A stretch of 64,000 nucleotides of DNA. It comes from Deltaproteobacteria bacterium (GTDB taxonomy: Bacteria > Desulfobacterota > Desulfobacteria > Desulfobacterales > Desulfatirhabdiaceae). Location: contig JACRBZ010000010.1 of NCBI GenBank assembly GCA_016219185.1, positions 1 to 64,000 on the forward strand, given 5' to 3'. The position numbers and the translations under genes are program-made. Below are positions 20,068 through 28,308 of the stretch, piece by piece. Positions within the stretch are counted from its first letter, which is position 1. The number at the start of each line of letters is the position of its first letter. Under the pieces are notes generated by a model. That model had not been told where the DNA came from and did not search any database. It saw only the letters and a program-made list of their open reading frames with translations.

Positions 20068-21927
20068 CTATTCATCTTCTGTCAATGGAATTGACAATCT
20101 GCCCTGAATTATTTCGGCTGTTTTACGGCTCATTCCGGATACCTGGCACAATTCATCAAGGGATGCGGCCCGAATGGCCCGGATGCTTCCGAAATGCTTG
20201 AGAAGCGCCTGTTTTCGTTTTGGACCGACTCCGGGAATTGCGTCAAGCACCGAACGGATCGCCGCCGCTCCCCGCCTGGACCGGTGATAGGTGATGACAA
20301 ACCGATGGGCCTCATCCCGAATCCGCTGCAAAAACAGGAGAAGATTGGCGTCCCTGTCCAGATTTACGGGGTTGAGCCGCCCCGGCTTATAGATTTTATC
20401 CTGAGTTTCTCCTTTCTTATCATCTTTTTTGGCAATTCCGATCACATCAAACCGGCCTGACAGACTGAGCTCATCCAGCACGGACACGGCAATGCCAAGC
20501 TGCCCTTTTCCGCCGTCAACCATCAAGAGATCCGGAAGCGGGGCAGAAGCGTCGCCTCTGCCATACCGCCGTTTGAGGACCTCTGCCATGGTTGCATAAT
20601 CGTCGGGCTCGGAAACGGTCTTGATGCCATATTTTCGATAATCGGATTTTTTGGGCCGGGTCTGTTCAAAAACCACCATCCCGGAAACCGGATGGGTCCC
20701 GGATATATTGGAGTTATCGAAACATTCGATTCTCACCGGAAGCCTTGCAAGGCCCAACTGTTTCTGAAGCCGCAGCAGCAGGGTCTGATCATTCAAGCGA
20801 TCCGCGATGAGATTCTTCAGCTCATTTCCGGCGTTCTGTTCAGCCATGTGAATCAGATGGGATTTGGGTCCTCTTTGGGGCCGGATCATATCCACCCTGG
20901 CTTTCTTTAAGTCCGTCAGCCACTCCTGAACCACATCCATGCCGTCAAAGGCCGCGGAGACCAGAATTTCATCCGGGATATGGGTTGCCCGCTCATAGAA
21001 TTGCTGAATGAACGATCCGATCAATTCAGCGTCGGATGCCAGGGTTTCCGAAAAATGGAAATTTCTGGATCCCACAAGATGCCCGGCCCGGACAAAAAGA
21101 ATCGTCACAATCGCATCCGCCGGGGATCTGGCAAAAGCGATAACGTCCCGGTCCAGGAAATCCGGCATGACCACGATCTGCTTTTCCAGGGTTTTTTCGA
21201 TGGCAAAGAGCTTGTCACGGATTTCAGCCGCCAGTTCATACTGCCTTTCCCGGGCCGCGGCATTCATATCCTGTTTCAACTTCGCCACCAGATCCGGCGT
21301 TCTTCCCTTTAAAAACAGAACGACTTCCCGGACCATTTCCTGGTACTCATCCGGAGAAATCTCGATGCAACACGGCCCCAGGCATGACCCGATCTGATAA
21401 TTCAGACAGGGTCTAGTCCGGGTTCTGAATGTCCGATCCTTGCATTTGCGGAGCTTGAATGTCTTGTTGATGATTTTAAGGGTTTGATGGACCGCGGTCG
21501 GAGAGGTGTATGGCCCGAAATACAAGGCCCCGTCCCTGCTGATTTTTCGGACCACCGTTAAATTGGGACAGGGGCTCGTGATATCCAGCCGCAGGGACGG
21601 ATAACGTTTATCGTCTTTAAGAATCACATTATACCGGGGCCGGTGTTTTTTGATCAGCGTCGACTCCAGAATCAAGGCTTCGTTTTCCGTTGCCGTGATG
21701 ATGGTTTCGAGGGATGCGATTTTTTTCACCAGAACCGCGGTTTTCGGATCCGGATGCTCCGGTCTGTTGAAATAGGAATTCAGGCGTTTCTTTAAATTCC
21801 TTGCCTTACCCACATAAATCACCTTTCCCGAGGCATCTTTCATCAGATAGACACCCGGATCGGCGGATATGCCGGCCAGAAACTGCGTCTGTTCTTGGGA
21901 TTGTGACTCCAATAAATTATCTTTCAT
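20068..21927 (-). CDS. uvrC: Excinuclease ABC subunit C
   Basis: The nuclease that makes both incisions in nucleotide excision repair, acting with UvrA and UvrB. The 619-residue protein has an N-terminal GIY-YIG domain (GVYLMKDASGKVIYVGKARN), a UVR motif in the middle, the RNase-H-like catalytic half (ECFDNSNISGTHPVSGM and LLMVDGGKGQL), and tandem helix-hairpin-helix motifs at the end (IPGVGPKRKQALLKHFGS). ATG 21927 is preferred; an alternative TTG at 21963 would add 12 residues of unlikely sequence. No strong ribosome site is seen for either. Confidence 0.96.
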   Translation of the reverse strand: MKDNLLESQSQEQTQFLAGISADPGVYLMKDASGKVIYVGKARNLKKRLNSYFNRPEHPDPKTAVLVKKIASLETIITATENEALILESTLIKKHRPRYNVILKDDKRYPSLRLDITSPCPNLTVVRKISRDGALYFGPYTSPTAVHQTLKIINKTFKLRKCKDRTFRTRTRPCLNYQIGSCLGPCCIEISPDEYQEMVREVVLFLKGRTPDLVAKLKQDMNAAARERQYELAAEIRDKLFAIEKTLEKQIVVMPDFLDRDVIAFARSPADAIVTILFVRAGHLVGSRNFHFSETLASDAELIGSFIQQFYERATHIPDEILVSAAFDGMDVVQEWLTDLKKARVDMIRPQRGPKSHLIHMAEQNAGNELKNLIADRLNDQTLLLRLQKQLGLARLPVRIECFDNSNISGTHPVSGMVVFEQTRPKKSDYRKYGIKTVSEPDDYATMAEVLKRRYGRGDASAPLPDLLMVDGGKGQLGIAVSVLDELSLSGRFDVIGIAKKDDKKGETQDKIYKPGRLNPVNLDRDANLLLFLQRIRDEAHRFVITYHRSRRGAAAIRSVLDAIPGVGPKRKQALLKHFGSIRAIRAASLDELCQVSGMSRKTAEIIQGRLSIPLTEDE

Positions 21928-22206
21928 GGGAAATGGGTAACAGGTGATGCATTTCTGATGCAAAACCCCGGATTTCTTTTTACCCGTTCATCATAAATTC
22001 TATTGAAATTTTTTTCAATTGCGATGAACGCGTAAAAACTCACGATTGGGGTGGCAATGCACCGGCGTTTTGCTTTTCAAGATCAATTTATCAGTAAGAT
22101 ACTTCCGGTTCGGGCATGGACCGCACCGAACAGGCTTTATCCCGCGTAAATCCCCGATGTTGCTGCCGTGACAGGAACCTGGCCCCTTGATCCCCCTTAT
22201 AAAAAC

Positions 22207-22234
22207 TTGACAAAATTAAAAATGGCATGATAAA
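22207..22234 (+). promoter_or_regulatory. Promoter of the acyl-CoA degradation cluster
   Basis: TTGACA (22207-22212), 16-bp spacer, GATAAA (22229-22234). It lies about 225 bp before the acyl-CoA dehydrogenase start and just before a palindromic operator. The remaining part of the gap 21928-22460 contains two hairpins and no gene. Confidence 0.55.
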
Positions 22235-22240
22235 GTAATT

Positions 22241-22258
22241 TGACTGAGCGCTCGTTCA
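22241..22258. promoter_or_regulatory. TetR-family-type operator
   Basis: TGACTGAGCGCTCGTTCA is an 18-bp palindrome with 7 of 9 matching pairs. It matches the TGAnYGAnCGnTCGnTCA layout of operators bound by TetR-type regulators of fatty-acid and acyl-CoA genes. It overlaps the expected transcription start of the promoter at 22207-22234, a repression position. No TetR gene is present in the window, so the regulator would be encoded elsewhere. Confidence 0.65.
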
Positions 22259-22282
22259 GATAATACCAACCGCTCTAACCGC

Positions 22283-22309
22283 CATGCTTTGTTTACACAC
22301 GAAAGCATG
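22283..22309 (+). other. Leader hairpin before acyl-CoA dehydrogenase
   Basis: CATGCTTT/AAAGCATG, 8-bp perfect stem with an 11-nt loop, within the predicted 5' leader. Function not apparent. Confidence 0.35.
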
Positions 22310-22460
22310 AAAGTACTGTTCCCTTTTTTTCAAAGGGGGGAGGTCAAAGGAAGATGAGCCGATTGGGTGAATAAGGGTTAGCCGTTTTCTGAAAAAATTG
22401 TTTTTGTCAATCCGGTTTTGTTCCATTCTTTCCACAGTTGCCGAAAAAGGAGGAAATCCG

Positions 22461-23609
22461 TTGGATTTTGATCTTACAAAAGAACAGGAAATGATCCGCA
22501 AGGAAGTTCGAAAGTTTTCTCTCAGCGAAATCGCCCCCATTGCCCCGGATCTGGATGAATCAGAGACGTTCTCTCCGGAACTCACCCGTAAAATGGGAGA
22601 CATCGGTCTTTTTGGCATGTTTGTGTCGGAAGACTATTCAGGTCAGGGCATGGATTATCTGTCCTATATCATCGCCGTGGAGGAGGTTGCCAGGGTTGAC
22701 GGTTCTCAGGCCGCGACCGTTGCCGCCGGGAATTCACTGGGCATCGGGCCCCTTTATTATTTTGGTTCCGAAGCGCAGAAAAGGAAATATCTGCCCGGGC
22801 TTTGCTCCGGAAAAGGGCTGTGGGGCTTTGGCCTTACGGAACCGACAGCCGGATCGGACGCCGGCGGCAGCAAGACCACTGCCGTTAAAGACGGAAATGA
22901 TTGGATCATCAACGGCTCGAAAATTTTTATCACCAATGCCGCGTGCGAGATGACAATGGGTGTTACGGTTCAGGCCATCACCGGAACCCGTGCCAATGGC
23001 AGGCCGGAATATACCTGTTTTCTGGTTGAAAGCGGAACCCCCGGGTTTAAAGCCGTACCCATGCACAAAAAAATGATGTGGCGCTCCTCCAACACCGCAG
23101 AGCTGTATTTTGACAATGTGCGGGTGCCGGACAGCAGCATTCTGGGGAAACGCGGAGATGGATTTCACCAGATGCTGAAAACCCTGGATGGCGGAAGGCT
23201 TTCCATCGGCGCCATGGGACTTGGCGGCGCACAGGGGGCTTATGACGCGGCACTGAAATACGCCAGGGAGCGGGTTCAGTTCGGTCAGCCGATCTGCAAA
23301 TTCCAGGCAATCGCCTTTAAGCTGGCGGACTGCGCCATGGAGATCGAATGCGCCCGAAACCTGATGTATAAAGCATGCTGGCTGAGAAACCAACACCGGC
23401 CCTTTGAAAAAGAAGCTGCCATGGCCAAGCTTTACTGCTCCGAAGTCATGGGACGGGTGGTGAATCATGCGGTCCAGATTCACGGCGGCTACGGACTGAT
23501 GAAGGATTACGGCGTTGAAAAGTTCTTCCGGGACCAGAAGCTTCTTGAAATCGGCGAAGGCACCTCGGAAGTCCAGAGAATCGTGATTTCACGGTATATC
23601 GGATGCTGA
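22461..23609 (+). CDS. Acyl-CoA dehydrogenase
   Basis: FAD-dependent alpha,beta-dehydrogenation of an acyl-CoA, passing electrons to ETF. The start is TTG 22461, chosen because AAAAAGGAGG lies 7 bp upstream; the frame upstream of it lacks family similarity. The 382-residue length is typical. Visible motifs: FAD/substrate-binding GLTEPTAGSDAGG, ARERVQFGQPI, IHGGYGLMKDYGVEKFFRD, and GEGTSEVQRI whose first Glu occupies the catalytic-base position of MCAD/SCAD enzymes. Followed after 53 bp by an enoyl-CoA hydratase, giving the first two steps of a beta-oxidation spiral. Chain-length or branched-chain preference cannot be read from sequence by eye. Confidence 0.95.
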   Translation: MDFDLTKEQEMIRKEVRKFSLSEIAPIAPDLDESETFSPELTRKMGDIGLFGMFVSEDYSGQGMDYLSYIIAVEEVARVDGSQAATVAAGNSLGIGPLYYFGSEAQKRKYLPGLCSGKGLWGFGLTEPTAGSDAGGSKTTAVKDGNDWIINGSKIFITNAACEMTMGVTVQAITGTRANGRPEYTCFLVESGTPGFKAVPMHKKMMWRSSNTAELYFDNVRVPDSSILGKRGDGFHQMLKTLDGGRLSIGAMGLGGAQGAYDAALKYARERVQFGQPICKFQAIAFKLADCAMEIECARNLMYKACWLRNQHRPFEKEAAMAKLYCSEVMGRVVNHAVQIHGGYGLMKDYGVEKFFRDQKLLEIGEGTSEVQRIVISRYIGC

Positions 23610-23662
23610 TGTCCGGCGGCCTGAAATGAATAACTTAAAAACAGGATTGTTATCGGAGAACC

Positions 23663-24445
23663 ATGGAAGAAAATATCTTACTGAAGGAAAAAAAGGACGG
23701 GGTTATCCTGCTGACATTGAACCGGCCGGGGGTGATGAATTCGCTGAGTTTTGATCTGCTTCGGGCTCTGCAGCAGGAAGTGGATGCGATCCGGTTCATG
23801 CCGGATGTTCGTGTGGTCATTATCACAGGTGCGGGCGAAAAAGCGTTTTGTTCCGGCGCGGATCTGAAGGAAAGGGCCACCCTGAGCCCTGCCCAGGTCA
23901 AGGAATACATTCTGACTATTCGAAATCTGTTTACCGCCATCGAATACCTGAACAAACCGGTCATTGCCGCAGTCAACGGCATTGCGTTGGGGGGCGGCAC
24001 CGAGCTAGCACTTGCCTCCGATATCCGGATTGTATCCAAAACAGCCTTGATGGGACTTACCGAAACCCGGCTGGCCATTATCCCCGGCGCTGGCGGAACC
24101 CAGCGGCTTCCCCGGCTGGTGGGAAAGGGCAAGGCCAAAGAGCTGATCTTTACCGGCCGAAGGGTGGGCGCGGACGAGGCGCTGACCATCGGGCTTGCCA
24201 ACCAGATCTGTGAACCCGACCAACTCCTTAACGAAGCCCATAAAATGGCTGCCATGATTCTTGAAACCGGGCCCATTGCCATCGAACAGGCCAAATACGC
24301 CATCAACTACGGCCTTGAAACCGACCTTTCCACCGGACTTGCCATTGAATCCAATGCCTACTGGGTGTGCATACCGACTCAGGACCGGCTGGAGGGCCTT
24401 GCCGCTTTCCGTGAAAAGCGAAAACCGGTTTACAAGGGAATGTAA
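23663..24445 (+). CDS. Enoyl-CoA hydratase
   Basis: Crotonase-family hydratase adding water to a 2-enoyl-CoA. The 260-residue protein has the CoA-binding/oxyanion segment AFCSGADLKERA and VNGIALGGGTELALASDIR. Both catalytic glutamates of the rat enzyme (Glu144 and Glu164) are present with the exact 20-residue spacing: the Glu of GGGTELAL and the Glu of GLTETRLAIIPG. True hydratase activity is therefore likely. It follows the acyl-CoA dehydrogenase and precedes the HMG-CoA-lyase-like gene on the same strand. Confidence 0.94.
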   Translation: MEENILLKEKKDGVILLTLNRPGVMNSLSFDLLRALQQEVDAIRFMPDVRVVIITGAGEKAFCSGADLKERATLSPAQVKEYILTIRNLFTAIEYLNKPVIAAVNGIALGGGTELALASDIRIVSKTALMGLTETRLAIIPGAGGTQRLPRLVGKGKAKELIFTGRRVGADEALTIGLANQICEPDQLLNEAHKMAAMILETGPIAIEQAKYAINYGLETDLSTGLAIESNAYWVCIPTQDRLEGLAAFREKRKPVYKGM

Positions 24446-24514
24446 AATTGCAAGAGGATTTTATCAATTCCCTTTGATTCTGCAATATCCATCCTTATTT
24501 TTATTAAAGATAAT

Positions 24515-24538
24515 ATCCCCCTGTTGAATCAGGGGGAT
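24515..24538 (+). terminator. Hairpin after enoyl-CoA hydratase
   Basis: ATCCCCCTG/CAGGGGGAT, 9-bp stem, 6-nt loop, in the 176-bp gap. No U-tract follows (GGAGGAATTCCC), so it may be a processing or attenuating structure rather than a full stop. Confidence 0.45.
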
Positions 24539-24621
24539 GGAGGAATTCCCAGTAAGGTCGAATTCATAATACATTGAATTCAGATCCAATATCCAACACT
24601 TTATGAGGAGATCAGGCCATC

Positions 24622-25785
24622 ATGACCGAGTATGATTACTGGAAAATATTTCCCAGAATGCCCCGAAAAGTCACCATCGGCGACATTACGATTCGAGATG
24701 GTTTCCAGCACGAGGAAAAATTCATTTCCACGGCTGCAAAAATATTTTATATTGAAGAATTGATCTTTGCCGGATGCCGCGATATCGAGGTCACCAACCT
24801 GGGCAACCCCTTTTCAATGCCCCAGTTCAGGGATGCCGAGCAGCTTCTGGCGCATTTAAGAAGCGACCGGTTCAAAAGCCGCTGCGCCAAAAAAGGAATC
24901 GACTACGCGGATATCTGTCTTACCGCCATCACCATTCGGGAATCCGCTGTAGACCGGGCCATTGCCCTCAAACAAAAAGGCGTGGGACCGGATCGACTCC
25001 TCATGATGGTCTCCACGGAAGAGGAGCATCATTTTGCCAATTCCGGCACCTCGCTACCGGATTACTGGAAGGAAGCCGAACGGTGCATTCAAAAATGCAA
25101 TGACGCCGGCATGAAAATGTGCGGTACCGTCAGCACCATATGGGGAAGCCCCATTGGCGGCGCCACGGAATTAAAGGACGCGGTCGAGTTTACCAAACGA
25201 TGGCTTTCAATCGGCGCTCACGACGTGGAGCACGCGGATCACGACGGCAGCGCATCGGCTGCAAACGTCTACCGCTATTATTCCATGATCCTGGATGAAA
25301 TCCCCAATCCCGATCTTCACATTGCGCATTTCCACGAAACCAAGCGGGTTGCGTCCGCATCGGTTCTGGCCGCGCTTCAGGCAGGCATCACGCATTTTGA
25401 AGCCACGCTGGGCGGCCTGGGCGGACAGCCCGCCAATTTCCTGGATGACTGCCCCACCAAGGGAACCGGAGACTATTATTACGACCCCCGGTACGTGGGC
25501 CTGGTTACCCTGGAAGACACCCTGGTTCAGATCGATGAAATGGGCATCGAGCACGGCTATGATGTGGACCGGATCCTGTGGCTGGGTAAGAACATGGAAA
25601 AAACCATCGGCCGCAGGCTGCGTTCCGAAGCCATCATCAATGGCCGCACCCTGAAAGAAGGACACATGCAGTACGCAAGGCCCGGGCTGAAAAAAGTAAA
25701 AGCCAAACTCGGGGAAACCCCGGACCAGAAACTGCCTGCCGACTGGCAGGGACCCCCCGTCCTTCCACAAAGGTGTTTTTTGTAA
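24622..25785 (+). CDS. HMG-CoA-lyase-like (HMGL family) protein
   Basis: TIM-barrel carbon-carbon lyase/transferase of the HMGL-like family, 387 residues. The divalent-metal site is recognisable: TIRDGFQ near residue 26 and HIAHFHETK near 235, equivalent to the HxH.T of the family. In HMG-CoA lyases the glycine loop carries the catalytic cysteine (GGCPYAPG); here the loop reads GGLGGQPANFLDDC, so that cysteine is replaced by Gln. The protein is also longer than ordinary HMG-CoA lyases (~300). It may therefore act on another CoA ester or hydroxy acid. It follows acyl-CoA dehydrogenase and hydratase genes. ATGAGGAGATCAGGCC precedes the start. Confidence 0.8.
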   Translation: MTEYDYWKIFPRMPRKVTIGDITIRDGFQHEEKFISTAAKIFYIEELIFAGCRDIEVTNLGNPFSMPQFRDAEQLLAHLRSDRFKSRCAKKGIDYADICLTAITIRESAVDRAIALKQKGVGPDRLLMMVSTEEEHHFANSGTSLPDYWKEAERCIQKCNDAGMKMCGTVSTIWGSPIGGATELKDAVEFTKRWLSIGAHDVEHADHDGSASAANVYRYYSMILDEIPNPDLHIAHFHETKRVASASVLAALQAGITHFEATLGGLGGQPANFLDDCPTKGTGDYYYDPRYVGLVTLEDTLVQIDEMGIEHGYDVDRILWLGKNMEKTIGRRLRSEAIINGRTLKEGHMQYARPGLKKVKAKLGETPDQKLPADWQGPPVLPQRCFL

Positions 25786-25834
25786 TCGCAGGTGATTCTT
25801 TCTTACGGATGACGCGTTGCCATCTCGCAGGTTA

Positions 25835-25869
25835 TCGGTCAGGGTGCGACCCCATCGCTTCCTGACCGA
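25835..25869 (+). terminator. Hairpin after the HMGL-like gene
   Basis: TCGGTCAGG/CCTGACCGA, 9-bp stem, 17-nt loop, 50 bp after the stop codon and ahead of the DUF6125 gene. Only CTTGCTTC follows, so termination is plausible but weak. Confidence 0.5.
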
Positions 25870-25921
25870 CTTGCTTCATGACATCCAAACTATCTGAACC
25901 CTAATCCAAAGGATATTGTCC

Positions 25922-26659
25922 ATGCTCCCTGTTACCCGAATTGAAGATCTTGATCACGAATCCACTGCAAAACTGGTTATTGACCTGTTTCACCGGATTA
26001 TCATTCACCATGCCCTGTGGTTTACCGAAGTCCGCCACCAGATGGGCATGGAGAAAGCACTCGATACCTTAAAAACCGCCTTTGACCGCAGCTATGGCAT
26101 TCAGATGAGCCGGCTGGCCAAGGTGCTGGGTTTTGAGATGAAGGACAATATTCCGGTGCCGCTCCTGAACATGTCCCAGGAATCACTGTTGACCCTGCTG
26201 GACAGCGTGGCAATAAACTGGCTGGCCAATGACGGCGTCTGGTTTCAGGCCGTCGAGTTTGAAAGCGGCATGAATGACGCCAAGCGCTGCAACGACTCTT
26301 GCTGGGGCCATTTTTCCCCGTTTGAAGCCAAATCCATCAAGCATTTCCTGAATCTTTCCGATCAGCCCGGCCTTGCCGGTTTGAAGGCGGCCCTCAATTT
26401 CCGGCTTTATGCCAGGATCAACACCCAGTCTTTTGTTGATGAAAGCGAAAACAGCCTGATCTTCCAGATGAATGAATGCCGCGTGCAATCCGCCAGAAAA
26501 CGCAAAGGGCTTCAGGATTATCCTTGCAAATCCGGGGGACTGGTGGAATATACATATTTTGCCCGGGCCATCGATCCCCGGATCAAAACCGAATGCATCG
26601 GATGCCCGCCGGATGACCATCCGAACACCTGGTACTGCGCCTGGCGGTTTTCAATTTAA
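25922..26659 (+). CDS. DUF6125-like protein
   Basis: Cytosolic protein of unknown function, 245 residues. Two similar halves can be seen: HHALWFTEVRHQMGMEKAL and NDGVWFQAVEFESGMNDAK, the second matching the WxAxDGxWFQAVE pattern I associate with DUF6125. The C-terminal third is Cys-rich (NECRVQ, YPCKSGG, TECIGCPPDDHP, WYCAW), suggesting metal binding, and is reminiscent of L-2-amino-thiazoline-4-carboxylate hydrolase-like proteins. ATG 25922 is chosen over TTG 25916 because AAAGGA is correctly spaced for it. Family name is from memory and the function is not known. Confidence 0.65.
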   Translation: MLPVTRIEDLDHESTAKLVIDLFHRIIIHHALWFTEVRHQMGMEKALDTLKTAFDRSYGIQMSRLAKVLGFEMKDNIPVPLLNMSQESLLTLLDSVAINWLANDGVWFQAVEFESGMNDAKRCNDSCWGHFSPFEAKSIKHFLNLSDQPGLAGLKAALNFRLYARINTQSFVDESENSLIFQMNECRVQSARKRKGLQDYPCKSGGLVEYTYFARAIDPRIKTECIGCPPDDHPNTWYCAWRFSI

Positions 26660-26692
26660 ATTGCATTCTCCATAGCCGGCAGCGGATATTTG

Positions 26693-26720
26693 TTGACAAA
26701 ATGACCGGTTGCGATTAAAA
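26693..26720 (+). promoter_or_regulatory. Candidate promoter upstream of pdaD
   Basis: TTGACA at 26693-26698, 16-bp spacer, then TTAAAA at 26715-26720. The -10 is imperfect. It lies 113 bp before the decarboxylase ATG. Confidence 0.35.
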
Positions 26721-26832
26721 AAATACGTTTTTGTTCATCTATTTTTTATTTGCAATCACTATATTGGTTGCCGTCGGTTTCGGTGCGTATTCCGACGGCA
26801 AGCGTATCCTAACTGTATGGGAGGGTCAATCC

Positions 26833-27378
26833 ATGTATGTACCACGATATATGGTTTTCACCAAAGGTGTCGGCGTTGCCAAAGAAAAACTGTCTTCTTT
26901 TGAAAATGCCCTGCGTGAGGCGCGTATCGCTCACCTCAATCTTGTAACTGTTTCATCCATTTTCCCCCCCCACTGCAATATCATTGACATCGAAAAGGGA
27001 ATTGACCGTCTGGAGCCAGGTGAAATAACGCACTGTGTAATGGCCAGAGAACAGATCAACGAACCCGGACGCAGAATTGTCGCCAGCATCGGTCTGGCTC
27101 TGCCCGCCGAAAGGGGCCGTTATGGTTATCTTTCGGAACATCATGGGTTTGGTCAAACCGAGATCGAGGCCGGCGATTATGCTGAAGACCTGGCGGCAAC
27201 CATGCTGGCCAACACCCTGGGCATTGAATTCGATGCGGATAAGGACTATGACGAACGCCGGGAAGTCTATAAAATGTCCGGCAAAATCGTTAAATCCCAG
27301 CATACCAGCCAAGGCGCTCTGGGCGCTGAAGGCAATCTGTGGACGACTGTCGTGGCAGCGGCCATATTCGTAAAATAA
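26833..27378 (+). CDS. pdaD: Pyruvoyl-dependent arginine decarboxylase
   Basis: Decarboxylates arginine to agmatine using a self-generated pyruvoyl group instead of PLP. The proenzyme cleaves between the two serines of TVSSIFPP (S41/S42). The 181-residue length fits the family. ATG 26833 has GGAGGGT upstream; the open frame continues to 26731 and would add a hydrophobic stretch, but it would begin at TTG without a ribosome site and is unlike the family. Agmatinase follows 10 bp downstream, so the two make putrescine from arginine. This enzyme class is common in archaea and scattered in bacteria. Confidence 0.92.
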   Translation: MYVPRYMVFTKGVGVAKEKLSSFENALREARIAHLNLVTVSSIFPPHCNIIDIEKGIDRLEPGEITHCVMAREQINEPGRRIVASIGLALPAERGRYGYLSEHHGFGQTEIEAGDYAEDLAATMLANTLGIEFDADKDYDERREVYKMSGKIVKSQHTSQGALGAEGNLWTTVVAAAIFVK

Positions 27379-27388
27379 GACAGCAGAT

Positions 27389-28285
27389 ATGAGTCATGAG
27401 CCCGTCATGAGCCCCCTTTCTTTTGGAGAGCCCGAATATCAGTTGCCCGGCCCGGAAAGCGCACGGGTGATTGTGCTGCCCCTGTGCTATGAAAATGCGG
27501 TTTCTTATGGAACCGGGACCGGCAGCGGACCGCTGCATATCCTGAATGCCTCGGTGCAACTGGAAATGATGGATGAAGAAACATTCATCAACTGGGGGAA
27601 AATCGGCATTCATACGCTACCGCCGCTTTTCCCCTCACGGAATCCGGAGCAGGCTGTCAGCGAAATGAAGCAGGCTGCCCGGACCGTACTTAAAAGGCAT
27701 CAATTTCTGTTGTCCCTTGGAGGCGACCATGCCATCGCCATCGGTCCCATCATGGCGGCCGTTGAAATTTTCCCCAATCTTGGCGTACTTCAGGTAGATG
27801 CCCATCTGGATCTGAGAAACACCTGGAACGGGAGTCGGTACAATCACGCCTGCGTGATGCGCCGGGTGGTTGAAGACATGGCGCTTCCCGCGGTTCAGGT
27901 CGGTATTCGCTCATTTTCATCCGAGGAGGCCGATTTCATCCGGCATCGCGGCTTATCTCCTTTTTTTGCCCATCGGATTGCACAGGATGACCCGTCGTGG
28001 ATTCAGCAGGTGGTCGATCGGTTGCCGGAGCATGTGTATATGACCATCGACCTGGATGGGCTCGATCCATCGGTTTTACCCGGAACCGGCACGCCGGAAC
28101 CGGGCGGACTTCTCTACCGTCAGCTCGTCGGCCTGATTCAGGCAGTGGGACGATCCCGAAAAGTGGTGGCTGCCGATATTAATGAACTGTCCAAAATCGA
28201 AGGAACCACGGTTTCGGAATTTACAGCCGCCAAACTGGCAACCAAATTATTCGTATATTGCGCGAGCAAAACGGTTCTGAATTGA
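27389..28285 (+). CDS. speB: Agmatinase
   Basis: Mn-dependent ureohydrolase, 298 residues, hydrolysing agmatine to putrescine and urea. Metal-binding motifs are complete: GGDHAI, DAHLDLR, IDLDGLDPS, and the TPEPGG segment near the end that is shared by agmatinases. It directly follows the arginine decarboxylase, forming a two-step putrescine pathway. A second in-frame ATG at 27407 could be the true start; neither has a strong ribosome site, in keeping with translational coupling. Confidence 0.93.
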   Translation: MSHEPVMSPLSFGEPEYQLPGPESARVIVLPLCYENAVSYGTGTGSGPLHILNASVQLEMMDEETFINWGKIGIHTLPPLFPSRNPEQAVSEMKQAARTVLKRHQFLLSLGGDHAIAIGPIMAAVEIFPNLGVLQVDAHLDLRNTWNGSRYNHACVMRRVVEDMALPAVQVGIRSFSSEEADFIRHRGLSPFFAHRIAQDDPSWIQQVVDRLPEHVYMTIDLDGLDPSVLPGTGTPEPGGLLYRQLVGLIQAVGRSRKVVAADINELSKIEGTTVSEFTAAKLATKLFVYCASKTVLN

Positions 28286-28308
28286 AGTCAGGACTGATGG
28301 AGAGACCT

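Noticed and set aside
26731-26832. Hydrophobic N-terminal extension of the arginine decarboxylase
   Set aside because: It would begin at TTG without a ribosome site, and the family starts at the position served by GGAGGGT (26833).
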